Source of the DNA: a virus
Strand: one strand, 5' to 3'
IMG/VR virus record: IMGVR_UViG_3300002514_000112
Span: 403 to 35,008 of that record
DNA: 34,606 bases
Part shown: one piece after another, positions 16,201 to 25,479 of the stretch
Position numbering within the stretch: the first letter of the stretch is position 1
How the letters are laid out: each line of letters starts with the position of its first letter
Translations under genes and position numbers: made by a program
Notes under the pieces: generated by a model
What the model saw: the letters and a program-made list of their open reading frames with translations, nothing else
The model's database searches: none
What the model was told of the DNA's origin: nothing

Positions 16201-19200
16201 CCACCATGTTACTTCATAGTTTGTGCGGGCTCTTGTATTTTCAAGTCCGACGTTAATTTCTCGCGGATAAATTGTATCACGATAAGTTATTTTTGAAAGC
16301 TGTGGTGTTGTTTCGTCAATTGTTTCATCCAAATATATTTGCTTCAAATCTTCGTATACAGTTTGATCTGGTGAAATATGAGTATTCAATCCATTAACCA
16401 ATTCTGTATTGGCAAATGATTGTAACATATTAGCATACGTGTGATCAATTTCGAAGTCGTTTAATCGACCTTGTTCATCGGCTACTTTCATTTCGTGAGT
16501 CATAACTAAATTGCGGAAAGTTACCGCAGGCTCATCATATAATGAAACCGATTGTTCAACAATACCCTTGGTGTTTTTTGATTGTTTTCCAGTTACTAAG
16601 GCTAATTTGTTGTTTTTACGTAAGTGTCTTACCAACGCGTTGTGTGTCGGACGTATTTGTTTCCAACTTGGCCAACCGTACGGGCCTTGTCTATGACTAA
16701 TCAAACCGTTCAAAAGGTCTTCAGGTGTAGCTTCTAATGTACCAATTGTAGGATTATTAAATTCAGATAAATCCGTTTGTGAACCAGAAGGCCCAGCTAA
16801 AGTAATATTGTCAGTAAGGATTGACTGGTGAACCAAAGTATTCAATCCGACGTAATCTACATGTAACAACCCGTCATTAGTTTCAACATGTGAATGCGAA
16901 CTAAACACAATACCAGAACCTGTGACATAAGCACTTGGTACCGGGTTATTGGTAGAAAATCCTAAGAAGGTTTCTGCGCTAGCAGTAATCCATGCATATT
17001 GAATATCACTAGCTGGAATTGCGTGTTGAATAAACCAATTATCATATTTCTGTACAATTTGAGTGTCTTCTGATAATTCATCAATTAATGACAGTCTATG
17101 TTGTGAGTTACGATTAACTTTATGATAACTGGCCATTCCATCATAATTGGCGGCGGTTGCTGATGCTGAAAACCCATTATATGTTGGGCTCCATGAAGCA
17201 TTTTCGAAATCTTCTGCCGTACGGTAATCTGAATAATAACCAAATTGATTAGCGTGGTCGCCGTGCCAAGAGTTTAAAGCTTCTCTAACTGTTAAATTTC
17301 GCCATGGTAATGCATTGTGAACGGCATACTCACCCGAAATGAAGTCTAGGAAACCTAATGAAAGTACTTCTGCTCCACCGGGTGCTGAAAATCTTTCTAC
17401 GAAAATATGTTGATTTGTGCTGCCGGTACGATCTGGCAATGTAAAATCAATAATGCCAGAAACAAATAGAGATTCTGCTGCTTGATATGTGAACCCTTCG
17501 CTTTTAACAAACGCTCTGTTTTGGAATTTTCTACCGGTTGTTTGGAAAAATTCATACTGGTTTGAATAGTTGCCCATTTCCGGATAAGCTGACTGAACTG
17601 TTTTAATATTTCTGATGTTAACGTGTGTAGACGGTCCATTCCATCTAGTTTTTGCCATTCTGTTGTGTGGTTGTGAAAACGAGCCGGTTCCACCAACTAA
17701 TTCTAAATGCCACGCTTCGATTCTACCATCTAATGGATCACCAGTTACTACTGTTAATCGGGTTTCGTGATCTTGGTTTCTGTGTGTCCAACCGCCATTA
17801 TATTCTCTAGTAAACGGAGACTGCATTGGTACTTCGTTATGGCCTGCGACGTTGTTGTGGAGATTAACAATGTTTGGTATTTGATACGGTCCTATTTCTC
17901 TGTCTTGAGCCAAAGAACCCGAAATTACTTGTTCTGAATATCCGCCAGCGTCGGCTTGAAGCATTGGTTGAATTTTAAATGGCGCTAATATTAAATGCTT
18001 ACCTTGTAAATATTCATCATGGCCAGTTGGATTAATTTGTGCCACCAAAATATCAGGTTTAACCGGTACAGCAAACTTTTTGTTGGGTGCAACACGTTTA
18101 GAATCTTCATCATTATTATCCGAACGTTCTGCCGTATATGCGGGGCTGCTAATTGTTAGTGTTTTACCAGATCTTACTTCATCGATTACTAGATTAGGTT
18201 TTTTGTTTCTATGATAATTTACACCACCGACGAGATTATACATTGTCTCGCCATCTGCAGAATATTTATATGGGGTTGTCCAACTTCGTTCTAATGCGTC
18301 TAAAGAACTACTAAAATATAGTTTTCGATGTGCTTGGTGAATTGCTGTATCTTCAAAAGTTTCGTTATTACGGCGAGCTTGCTGCCACCACCAATAACCA
18401 TTATCGTTTTGTTCACCACTTAAAGGCGCGTGGCCTTCTTTCCAATTATACAAGTGTCTGTTAATACCGACCAAACCACCTTCAGGATCTGACGTTTTAA
18501 GTTCTAGAGTCGGGAATTTATGCACATATTTGCTTCGCTCTAATACGTGACTTTCAATGATATTTCCAATTTTATCAGAAAATCTCGCTGATGCCGGTAC
18601 TAATTCTGTAACCATTTGTGAAACTGCTGAGTCAATCCATCGATAGAATGTAAAGAAGGTTTCCATATCGGGTGTGTTGTTTACGGTTTCGAAGAAGCGG
18701 ACACGAAGTTTTTCCATGGCTTTGTAGCTATGACGATATTTGTTTACAGGCTCACCTATTAGATTACTAAAGTCTTTCACCGTAGCAAACATCTTCATCA
18801 TTTCACGTGAAATTACGCGTTGCATGCTTTTTTCTAAAGAAAAGAAGTAATTGATTGGTAGACTATCTCTTGTAAAAGCTAAATCGTCTTGTTCTAAGAT
18901 TTTAATTAAACTAGTGTTTTGTAATTCTTCCGGAAACGACATACGTAACGCATGCAAATATTCTGTGCTGGCAACATCATCATTTGGTAAGAATAAATCT
19001 CCCTTACCCGGGTATTGTTTACTCACAATATCTCCAACCCAGCCATAACGCGCGCCGGTAGCTACTGAACCAGAAATCATGTCGTCAACAACGAAGGTAG
19101 CATCACTGGTTGTTGGGAGTCCGTCACTGCTCTCACCAGAGCCGGTAATGTTGTTAAAATCCCACAAAAGAGCTATAGTGTCGTTTCGTGGAATATAAAT

Positions 19201-21822
19201 ATCGCCAGTGTTTTCATAGACATACGCGTTTTGATCAGGCTGGCGACGGCCATAATGTGCTGGGTTATATGCGTGATATAACACTGTTCCTGTTGGTATG
19301 TAATCTAACCATGCAGCTACCTGTCCAAGTTTAACATCGGTTTGGTCAATCAAACTGCCGGTAAAGTCTTGGTAATGCGCGCCTGCATATAAACGTTTGT
19401 GCGCAGTCATAAAGGCTGAGCCTGACGCATACGGTACAGAACCGGTTACAAAGAAACTGTTCTGTACAGTGTCTTGTATTACATTGACACCGTAGAATTC
19501 TACAATATAGGGTTGATTTGTATTGTTGTTGGCCTCTGCCGCAAACGGCCATTCTTGAGGACGCATGCTGACAGAAACTGCCCATCGATTATTATCATAT
19601 ACTTCAGCAAACAGGTCACTAGTAAGTGTCGGAATTCCGTTTACGCTAGATGTAAATACAAAGCGTACGTCCCTCTCCGTCAATCCTAGGCCCGAGATTG
19701 GGTCGTGTGTAAGAACATCCCTAGTAACATGTACTTGGAAAGTCGCATCATCGCTAGTGGCCCATTCTAAATCTCCTTCGTCTGCTCTGGCTGTGTGCAT
19801 GCCAAAAAGAGAAGATGTGTGCTGGCGGTAATCTAAATAATTTGTATCAGCAGGACTGCCCTTTTTGGGAAAGATTATGTGTGTTTCTACTGTGAAACTA
19901 GTAGCATCGTCAAACGAGGCAGATAAATAATTTCCTTGGTCTGCATCGCCAGCACTGGATGTTTGTTGATAAATTGTCGAGTCATGACGATCGGCATCGT
20001 TGAAGTTAATAAACTTTGTTTTGTGTGCGTGGGTTGTATATGTATCTTCAATACGAAATTCTGTATTGTTGGGATAAATAACCAAATCAACTACATCACT
20101 ATTAATACCGAAACAACGTAATAAGTTTCTAAAAGCTTTGTCTGTACCTTTAGATTTATAAATATGTGTTAGGTTGTTGTAAATATTCTCATAGATACGA
20201 CGTTTGGCATCTTCTAATTGCGCCTCAAATAATTCTGTTTCTGTACGATTAAGATATCTTTCCAAAGCTGTAGAATCTGCAAACAATTCTTGTGTATTAA
20301 AACCATGGTGCATCAAATTACGGTCGTTAAATGGAGATAGTGCGGCAGACGAGGTAGAATAATCCGCGTTTTTCAAATGAGGCATATCACGTATTTGAAG
20401 CTGCGCAGTGTCGAAATAACTGGCCATAATTTGTACTAGTTTTTTAAGTGATTTACCGTCTAATTCGAATTCGTCTTCAGTAATCCAACTTGGTACCGAG
20501 CCATATAAGCTAGCTGGGTTTTGCATGTCGTGCGCTGTTCCAGATTCATATAGGTTCGCGCGGAGGGTAACAACTTCGTTGTTTGTAGAACGTAATATTG
20601 GATCTAAGAATTCGTTTTCTGCTGCCAGAGAATCGATCATCGCGCTGGCTGTGTGGCGTAACCCATTTGCATAACCTGTCCACGCTCCGTTTGAAACGCG
20701 ACCAGAATAATCTAAAACAACCGCGTCGGTAGTGCTATTCCCGCTTATTCCTTCATTAAATTTGTAATATACACCCAACGCGGTATTAGCTTCATCAATG
20801 TTTGTGCCGCCGCCGACCTGCGTTCTATAATATCTACCAATTTCTTTTGCTGTTCGTTTGGCGGTCCAAAATCGGAACTCGTCCAAAGAACCGGACATTT
20901 TGCCCCAACCCAACCCGGGTGTGGCTGAACCGCTTGGTGCTGCTGCCAATGCGCCGATGGTAGCTACCATGGCTCCACTTAAATAATTGACAACAGATCC
21001 ACTAGTAAAAGAATCGTTGTATTCGCCGTCTACGTAAAGCACTGTTTCAACTGTGCTGCCTGTATTAAACGCTACAATGGCATAATGGTGCCATTCACCA
21101 TCGGTCATGTTTCCACCAATACCGCTGCCCAATTGCGCATCGACAAAGCCCGCGCTACCCGACTCGTATGATATTAGAAACGGTACGGAACCGGAGACTT
21201 CTACTCTAAACCTACCATAATCAGGATTACCCTCTGAACTTCCTGTGTTATACACATCGAATATAACTTCCCTGTTCGTTGTTCCGCCTTCAAGTGTTAC
21301 ATCTTTTTTAAGCCAGAATTCTACAGTATTTCCAGTTGCGCCGTCAAGTTTAAGGTTTGATTCTCTAGAATTACTTTGATCAAAGATATTATCAACGTTC
21401 GGACCACCTTTAATATAGATATATTCTTTGGTTTCTGGATTACCATAGCCATCAGATATAGAAGTTTGATCGCCCCAACCGACACCAGCCCCAAATTGGA
21501 TGTGTCCTGCGGTTCTTGGCCATTTGTTTTCTAGAATCCATAAGTCTAATGCGGATGCGCTAAGTTCCCATTCCAGTCTTTCTGTACGAGAACCGTCATA
21601 TGGATATGTTACTAGAATATGCTCAGTGGCATCTTCATAATATTGGCGGGCTGAGCCATAAAAACTAAAGTTTGCTGGGTTTGAATAATCAACATGAGGG
21701 ATATATTCTTCGAAACTTTGTTCTTTGGCGTCAACAAATCTTTTTGATTCAACTTCGTCCCCAACATCATCGATAGAACTAGCAGGGAGTACTTTTTTTG
21801 AAAACAAATTCTTTAGTGACAT
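13258..21822 (-). CDS. Giant tail/adsorption protein (2854 aa) with LamG-like domains
   Basis: This one gene takes about a quarter of the window. Residues about 160-335 form a LamG/concanavalin-like domain (NTVEFWLKKD; DGEWHHYAIV; VLYVDGEYND; GSLDEFRFWTAKRTAKEIGR). A second, more diverged one is likely at about 640-850 (TSFTVETHIIFPKKGS; NNRWAVSVSMRP). Between them, NLTHIYKSKGTDKAFRNLLR with CFGI (550-573) recalls the K-x-K-G-T...L...FG motif of P2 gpI-type tail proteins. A Ca-binding-like loop DIDGDGKIDDN lies at 2690-2700. The C-terminal 130 residues are Pro/Thr-rich and end in a Lys cluster. A role in receptor or polysaccharide binding at the tail tip is plausible from the LamG folds. The start is weakly marked by AAGAG. 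Confidence 0.82.
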   Translation of the reverse strand: MSLKNLFSKKVLPASSIDDVGDEVESKRFVDAKEQSFEEYIPHVDYSNPANFSFYGSARQYYEDATEHILVTYPYDGSRTERLEWELSASALDLWILENKWPRTAGHIQFGAGVGWGDQTSISDGYGNPETKEYIYIKGGPNVDNIFDQSNSRESNLKLDGATGNTVEFWLKKDVTLEGGTTNREVIFDVYNTGSSEGNPDYGRFRVEVSGSVPFLISYESGSAGFVDAQLGSGIGGNMTDGEWHHYAIVAFNTGSTVETVLYVDGEYNDSFTSGSVVNYLSGAMVATIGALAAAPSGSATPGLGWGKMSGSLDEFRFWTAKRTAKEIGRYYRTQVGGGTNIDEANTALGVYYKFNEGISGNSTTDAVVLDYSGRVSNGAWTGYANGLRHTASAMIDSLAAENEFLDPILRSTNNEVVTLRANLYESGTAHDMQNPASLYGSVPSWITEDEFELDGKSLKKLVQIMASYFDTAQLQIRDMPHLKNADYSTSSAALSPFNDRNLMHHGFNTQELFADSTALERYLNRTETELFEAQLEDAKRRIYENIYNNLTHIYKSKGTDKAFRNLLRCFGINSDVVDLVIYPNNTEFRIEDTYTTHAHKTKFINFNDADRHDSTIYQQTSSAGDADQGNYLSASFDDATSFTVETHIIFPKKGSPADTNYLDYRQHTSSLFGMHTARADEGDLEWATSDDATFQVHVTRDVLTHDPISGLGLTERDVRFVFTSSVNGIPTLTSDLFAEVYDNNRWAVSVSMRPQEWPFAAEANNNTNQPYIVEFYGVNVIQDTVQNSFFVTGSVPYASGSAFMTAHKRLYAGAHYQDFTGSLIDQTDVKLGQVAAWLDYIPTGTVLYHAYNPAHYGRRQPDQNAYVYENTGDIYIPRNDTIALLWDFNNITGSGESSDGLPTTSDATFVVDDMISGSVATGARYGWVGDIVSKQYPGKGDLFLPNDDVASTEYLHALRMSFPEELQNTSLIKILEQDDLAFTRDSLPINYFFSLEKSMQRVISREMMKMFATVKDFSNLIGEPVNKYRHSYKAMEKLRVRFFETVNNTPDMETFFTFYRWIDSAVSQMVTELVPASARFSDKIGNIIESHVLERSKYVHKFPTLELKTSDPEGGLVGINRHLYNWKEGHAPLSGEQNDNGYWWWQQARRNNETFEDTAIHQAHRKLYFSSSLDALERSWTTPYKYSADGETMYNLVGGVNYHRNKKPNLVIDEVRSGKTLTISSPAYTAERSDNNDEDSKRVAPNKKFAVPVKPDILVAQINPTGHDEYLQGKHLILAPFKIQPMLQADAGGYSEQVISGSLAQDREIGPYQIPNIVNLHNNVAGHNEVPMQSPFTREYNGGWTHRNQDHETRLTVVTGDPLDGRIEAWHLELVGGTGSFSQPHNRMAKTRWNGPSTHVNIRNIKTVQSAYPEMGNYSNQYEFFQTTGRKFQNRAFVKSEGFTYQAAESLFVSGIIDFTLPDRTGSTNQHIFVERFSAPGGAEVLSLGFLDFISGEYAVHNALPWRNLTVREALNSWHGDHANQFGYYSDYRTAEDFENASWSPTYNGFSASATAANYDGMASYHKVNRNSQHRLSLIDELSEDTQIVQKYDNWFIQHAIPASDIQYAWITASAETFLGFSTNNPVPSAYVTGSGIVFSSHSHVETNDGLLHVDYVGLNTLVHQSILTDNITLAGPSGSQTDLSEFNNPTIGTLEATPEDLLNGLISHRQGPYGWPSWKQIRPTHNALVRHLRKNNKLALVTGKQSKNTKGIVEQSVSLYDEPAVTFRNLVMTHEMKVADEQGRLNDFEIDHTYANMLQSFANTELVNGLNTHISPDQTVYEDLKQIYLDETIDETTPQLSKITYRDTIYPREINVGLENTRARTNYEVTWWSASVIDRQEIDLVNSFGETVTKSSIWPLDPRANYTTTSSHAFAGEDGAGSLLNIHTIYHGGTPGDMIPGPLYCRPFSGSFVATGANVLWNGAFWDLTRTPTVHYDTYREHLDSLVVDQSLIPEYIMSKHVDDMIASNNNKYVDGFLTLSGAADLDASDQTGFYNTYSNSDFMKHIAEIVDDHKDSIIKPTQLTLRCKATKKFIPYHGFYPVQRTLDLAKLFHDDYLSTRVDVTNWDGFEKRTLSKPFFTPGILYNSIKAGMAVDWPVFTSDPTDSFKEMPTDSGNYHLWGITSSTEASWGDNRYNDRLPFESLLTPENYIPNLLYDDEPDPNAQGAYFTSVNWEQRGNVSSKKYKLAINNFLAETMNMFLAKGRPTVLVSKAENDTNFGIVQPSTTYKLRIYLANTPSRALSAWPNRFTTYKQAGAFGIPLQYGATDAALGLGYHGHTPVTYNMIDPSQGGNKFGDSIYPSYGYVDIEFTSDSSTSKYTLDQILNGSTKTYRRAPTDTSDYGISTGDKSVMQITGSLVIDKTLNISTNEYNALTGLPEVTKNSTTAVRAWAIHPRFETPMLNFASITNVNPPDTVPNFGSAYAGMWHQQGVYEADADENAGIFITIADVTGSESLADVVGFQKNTAVRLGRVPQDGQRCLAEAIVAVPFVEEHRTKSFINIDRRYIDNAEVMIVGNQLPESFKLFRPEPSTVDMVKKMQKYVIPPHMDFLKDKTISPFVMYMFEFEQKLTQTDLLNIWQNSSPEIHDTLEFVEASISHSTLKGQFIKNNKIADNVRWMVFKVKKRAATNYEAIIDPSKDRFATTFDIDGDGKIDDNLATYNWPHDFYSLIEYAKIEAEVELRPTKESLQEDPDTGEVVEVTTPETAAPTTKPRVTPRLTPPTNNFVDTTLVNTVTPVPLASVIETLPTAPIGGLLPSVQQEFQNELSNSTVGNIAATVTTKKKSKKKKSNVPGGTVSVNPNKGIKGNILK
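20818..21345 (-). other. LamG/concanavalin-like lectin domain inside the giant protein
   Basis: Approximate extent of residues 160-335. The order of elements (EFWLKK strand, a bulged beta sheet, D-G-x-W-H-H, LYVDG, then a closing L-D-E-F-R-F-W and short helix) is the hallmark of the LamG-like fold used in carbohydrate binding. Confidence 0.75.
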
Positions 21823-21827
21823 TTAAC

Positions 21828-23285
21828 TTACTCTTTTACTCTAAATTTAAAACGTTCCGGTTGTTGCTCGTTTCTGCCGTTAATATCATACACAAAATCG
21901 ACTTCGTACATGTATCCCGGTTCTAACATTTTCATATCAAAATCAAAATAGCTACCACTGGTATCATATGACAATTTTGTATGAGCCGTTGAACCTGTGC
22001 CATATGCAACAACTGTGCAGTCGTCAATCACGCGTTTAAGTCTGTAATAACCAACTTCAACAAGGTTCCGAGATACATTATTACGGGCCTTTTTATAAAG
22101 AGTCGGGTTCCAATCTTTTTTGCGCGTGTACACACGGAAACGTGCAGTTTCGTGCGCATGGTAATTAGGCTTTAAGTTAGTAATATTGGTTATATATGAT
22201 CGATCTGGATTAGCGTTGCTTGGTTTAGCAAATTTAATATCAATCGTACCGGTATGATAACAAACTGTTTCTGCAGAATTAAACCACCGGTCGTATACTT
22301 GACTAGCTGTTGCTGCCAAAGCTAAAGTAGCAGAGTAAATGCCGGTAGAAACATACCCACCGGTTACCATTGTGGTCAAACTGGCTCCATTTTCTTCTGC
22401 AACATAAAGTCTTACATAAATTGCACCAGTACCAATGTCTGGAATATTAACCAGTGAGTTCCCAAAATAGTTATACATGTAAATTGTATTATCGTTGTAG
22501 GATGCAGGCGCGGCTGAATGACTGCTATAAAAATTACCCCGGTCGTCTAATACTGTCGAATCCCATCGGGCTTCAATTACGGGTCGTTTAAACCAAAACT
22601 CGGTGCCCCGGGAAAAGAACTTTTTAGTATAATAGTTTGTGACAGAACCGGTGGTGTTTATAATTTGAAGTCCGTCTGCAGAACCGGTATAAGCGGCTTC
22701 TTGACTGCCTGACAGTTTAAGAAGTAATCCGTTGTTAGCTATCGATCCAGTTAACCACTCTTCTACCCATTCTGTAATATCAATTTCTAAATCTTCTTCA
22801 CCGGTATCAAATGTATCAAATAACTCTCTATTGTGATCGTAATCTCCACCAATGTCTGTCCATGAAGTGGATGCTTGGCGGCGAAGCCAACTAGCTCCTT
22901 CTGTGTCGTATGTAAGATGAGTATATCCATCAACATCGACGCCATGGCCTTCTTCCCAACTAGCGTTAACCGGGTGTACACCCAAAGTATAACTTTTGGG
23001 CAATGTAAATGGGTGTTTTGCGTTAAAAAGACGAAGATAAAAGTTTACGCTGCCTGACGCTGGGATATCTCCAGCAGTTCGATCTGTTTGAATTTCATTA
23101 TCTTGGAATTGAATTAATCCTCTAGAAAGTTCTGATGAGGTAGCTGATTGCTGGCCATAAATAGAAAATATTTCCATAGAGTCTGCCAAACCCATATTAG
23201 AACCAGTTCCTCGGACCAACATTCCGGGTTTATAGGCATTTGTTATTGTTGTGTCTTTATTCGCTACGTATCTTTTAATAGCCAT
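21828..23285 (-). CDS. Virion protein with N-terminal DNRLRE-like domain
   Basis: A 485-aa protein. Residues 1-195 follow the plan of DNRLRE domains: a DTTITNAY start, RGLIQFQ strand, NFYLRLFNAKH, VNASWEEGHGVDVDG (Trp110), SWLRRQASTSWTDIGGDYD (Trp133, Trp142) and a closing DITEWVEEWLTG...NNGLLLKLSG. These domains are beta sandwiches usually found on secreted bacterial surface proteins. Here the gene sits between the gp6-like wedge gene and the giant LamG protein gene, so the product is probably a fibre- or baseplate-attached virion protein. The C-terminus ends in RFKFRVKE, a beta strand similar in style to the ends of other structural proteins in this block. The start overlaps the preceding stop (TAATG). 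Confidence 0.78.
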   Translation of the reverse strand: MAIKRYVANKDTTITNAYKPGMLVRGTGSNMGLADSMEIFSIYGQQSATSSELSRGLIQFQDNEIQTDRTAGDIPASGSVNFYLRLFNAKHPFTLPKSYTLGVHPVNASWEEGHGVDVDGYTHLTYDTEGASWLRRQASTSWTDIGGDYDHNRELFDTFDTGEEDLEIDITEWVEEWLTGSIANNGLLLKLSGSQEAAYTGSADGLQIINTTGSVTNYYTKKFFSRGTEFWFKRPVIEARWDSTVLDDRGNFYSSHSAAPASYNDNTIYMYNYFGNSLVNIPDIGTGAIYVRLYVAEENGASLTTMVTGGYVSTGIYSATLALAATASQVYDRWFNSAETVCYHTGTIDIKFAKPSNANPDRSYITNITNLKPNYHAHETARFRVYTRKKDWNPTLYKKARNNVSRNLVEVGYYRLKRVIDDCTVVAYGTGSTAHTKLSYDTSGSYFDFDMKMLEPGYMYEVDFVYDINGRNEQQPERFKFRVKE

Positions 23286-25087
23286 TATTTTACTGCCCCT
23301 ATGATATCTGCATCTGGAAATTTAAATTCAAACACGGCGTTTTTGGGACACTGAAGCATACGTCCATCACTAGTAAAATTACTGTCAACATCGAAAAGGT
23401 TTGAAGAATAACTTGTCCCATCCTTTTTAAAGATTCGTACTTTTGTTGTATCAGAAACCCCATCTACTCGATTCAGCGCTTGGTATATATCTGTTATAAC
23501 CAGTGGTTCACCAATATACATTTTTTGAGCTAATTTGTTTTTTAATGTCGCGATTGCCAAATTGTGTACTCTATGTTTGTTATTGTTCTCTTTAGCGATT
23601 AGTTCGAATTCAACACCCAAATTAATTATGTGGCCGTCGAGTATGTCGATTGTATCATTTATCATTTTATACTGTGCGAGCCAAACTTTTAAATTGTTTT
23701 TCAAAGTACTTGTTGACGTTGCAAAAGTAGTGTCAAAATTTTCAGATAATATGTAAATATTTAAGTTACGTTTGAACGAATCTTTATCCTGTACAATCTT
23801 TACGCGTTTGACAGCGCCGTATTCGGGCGGCATATTATAGATTACACTTTCATAGTCTTTATCTGTAACGGCTCGACTTTGAGCGGCAAAAGAATTCTGA
23901 ATTCTGAATTTTAACTCTTGGGGTGTCGGTAAACTTATATCTCCCAAAACCGGGTCTACGTTAGAAACCTCAATTGAGTTAATTATTATAGAAATGTGTC
24001 CCGGGGCGAGTACCGCGCCTTCTACGGCTGCGGGAAAATCTAGTTTGGCATCGGATACCGAGTTAATACTTCCGGCTGCGGCGTTTACATTACCACTAGT
24101 GTTAACTCTATAAGCAATTTCCAATGTCGTACTAGATGGACTTATACCCAATTGTTCTGTCGATAACAAATTCCACGGGTCAAACTCTGCATCTGTAACA
24201 TAATTTTTTCCATGTTTTTGCAACACAACTTCTGATGGATCTTTAATGGTGTCTGTTGTCAGACTGGCTTCCGATCCGTGACCAAACTGTAAATATAAAT
24301 CTCCCAGCTCACGTTTTACTACAAACCTACGAGGTACAACAACTGGTTTAAGTACCGAAGTAACTGTTGATTTATCTGCGCCGCGATTTACTGCGGGCAC
24401 GTACACAACATCTTGCGATAAATATCTTACTTCAAAATAGTCACGGCCATCAGAATCAGAGACAGATAGGATTTCGGCAATATTACTACCGGGAACTCTT
24501 ACTTTTTTGAACCGTTCGAAATCACCAACTGTGATTGAAGCTCTAGCAACTGCGCCGGATACAACCACACCTTTGGCTCGGAGAGCATAATAGGTTGGTG
24601 CGCCGGTTGTGGTAGATACTCGCGCAACAGTTGTCTCGACGCCGACTGCGTTGAAATCAATATCGTTTAACAAAACAAAACTGTTTCCAGTACTAGTTCG
24701 GAAGGTGCTACCCTTTCTCATTATTGGGTAATAATCAATATCAACACCAATTCCATTTGCATTGGCTGGAATTAATACATAGATATCAACAATTCCGTGT
24801 GACGAAGGGTTTGTGGTAAATTTGTGACCCAGTGATTCGCCGTGGCGCACGATGTTATTATATTCGACGCTGGTATCTAGATAACTTTCGTTTGTTTGAT
24901 AATCCATGTAAAAAGATAGGATATCGCCCACATAGGCTACCATGTCTGTCATCAATGCGCCGAAGCCTGCCTCAGAAAAATCTTTATAAGAATCCGGGTA
25001 ATAACGCTTGGCGTACTCTACTAAATCTTGTTTAATAGCATTAAAATCTCTACTAGTATATTTAATCGGGACTAATTTTTTGTCCAT
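23285..25087 (-). CDS. Baseplate wedge protein, T4 gp6-like
   Basis: A 600-aa homologue of the baseplate J/gp6 family, which forms the ring connecting wedges around the baseplate hub. T4 gp6 is somewhat longer. Diagnostic N-terminal motif: YTSRDFNAIKQDLVEYAKRY (10-29), then FSEAGFGALMTDMVAYVGDI (37-56) and LSFYMDYQTNESYLDTS (57-73). The C-terminal part has the J-like segment TPQELKFRIQNSFAAQSRAV with TDKDYESVI, then VDGVSDTTKVRIF. GGAGATTAG precedes ATG 25087, which overlaps the gp25-like stop by one base. Adjacency to gp25 is conserved in T4-like and P2-like baseplate clusters and strengthens the call. Confidence 0.9.
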   Translation of the reverse strand: MDKKLVPIKYTSRDFNAIKQDLVEYAKRYYPDSYKDFSEAGFGALMTDMVAYVGDILSFYMDYQTNESYLDTSVEYNNIVRHGESLGHKFTTNPSSHGIVDIYVLIPANANGIGVDIDYYPIMRKGSTFRTSTGNSFVLLNDIDFNAVGVETTVARVSTTTGAPTYYALRAKGVVVSGAVARASITVGDFERFKKVRVPGSNIAEILSVSDSDGRDYFEVRYLSQDVVYVPAVNRGADKSTVTSVLKPVVVPRRFVVKRELGDLYLQFGHGSEASLTTDTIKDPSEVVLQKHGKNYVTDAEFDPWNLLSTEQLGISPSSTTLEIAYRVNTSGNVNAAAGSINSVSDAKLDFPAAVEGAVLAPGHISIIINSIEVSNVDPVLGDISLPTPQELKFRIQNSFAAQSRAVTDKDYESVIYNMPPEYGAVKRVKIVQDKDSFKRNLNIYILSENFDTTFATSTSTLKNNLKVWLAQYKMINDTIDILDGHIINLGVEFELIAKENNNKHRVHNLAIATLKNKLAQKMYIGEPLVITDIYQALNRVDGVSDTTKVRIFKKDGTSYSSNLFDVDSNFTSDGRMLQCPKNAVFEFKFPDADIIGAVK

Positions 25088-25473
25088 TAGCTAATCTCCA
25101 AATTTAAAATTTCTGTAATATTAAGAGGTTTGACATAAAACCGAATTGATATATAGTATATATACGATTCGGCGTCGTTTATCGATGGATCGCCTGTATC
25201 GATATTAATGTTCAAAACATCGATATAATCCATGTACTTGGAAACCTGACTATTAATTCTACCAGAAATTTCTGCTTTTAACGAGTCTGTATCTTGCTCA
25301 AACAAATAACGTTTTAATCCCACACCAAAATCCGGGTTCATAATACGTTCCCCGGGCACGGTAAGAAGTAACATTCTAAAATTTTGTCTGATCAACGCAA
25401 CGAAGTTCTTATTTAACGAGTATCCGTCATTTGAATCGATCTGAATTGGTAATTTAACTGATAATCCGCTCAT
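25087..25473 (-). CDS. Baseplate wedge protein, gp25/GPW family
   Basis: A 128-aa member of the gp25-like family, a small baseplate subunit that links wedge and sheath. The family signature is plain: LIRQNFRMLLLTVPGERIMN (27-46), then PDFGVGL and KRYLFEQD. The length matches T4 gp25 (about 130 aa). It is sandwiched between the 1591-aa protein gene and the gp6-like gene, the classical gp25-gp6 order. No strong Shine-Dalgarno is visible before ATG 25473 (TAAGTAAGA at best). Some databases label the family lysozyme-like; no lysozyme activity is expected. Confidence 0.92.
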   Translation of the reverse strand: MSGLSVKLPIQIDSNDGYSLNKNFVALIRQNFRMLLLTVPGERIMNPDFGVGLKRYLFEQDTDSLKAEISGRINSQVSKYMDYIDVLNINIDTGDPSINDAESYIYYISIRFYVKPLNITEILNLEIS

Positions 25474-25479
25474 TCTTAC

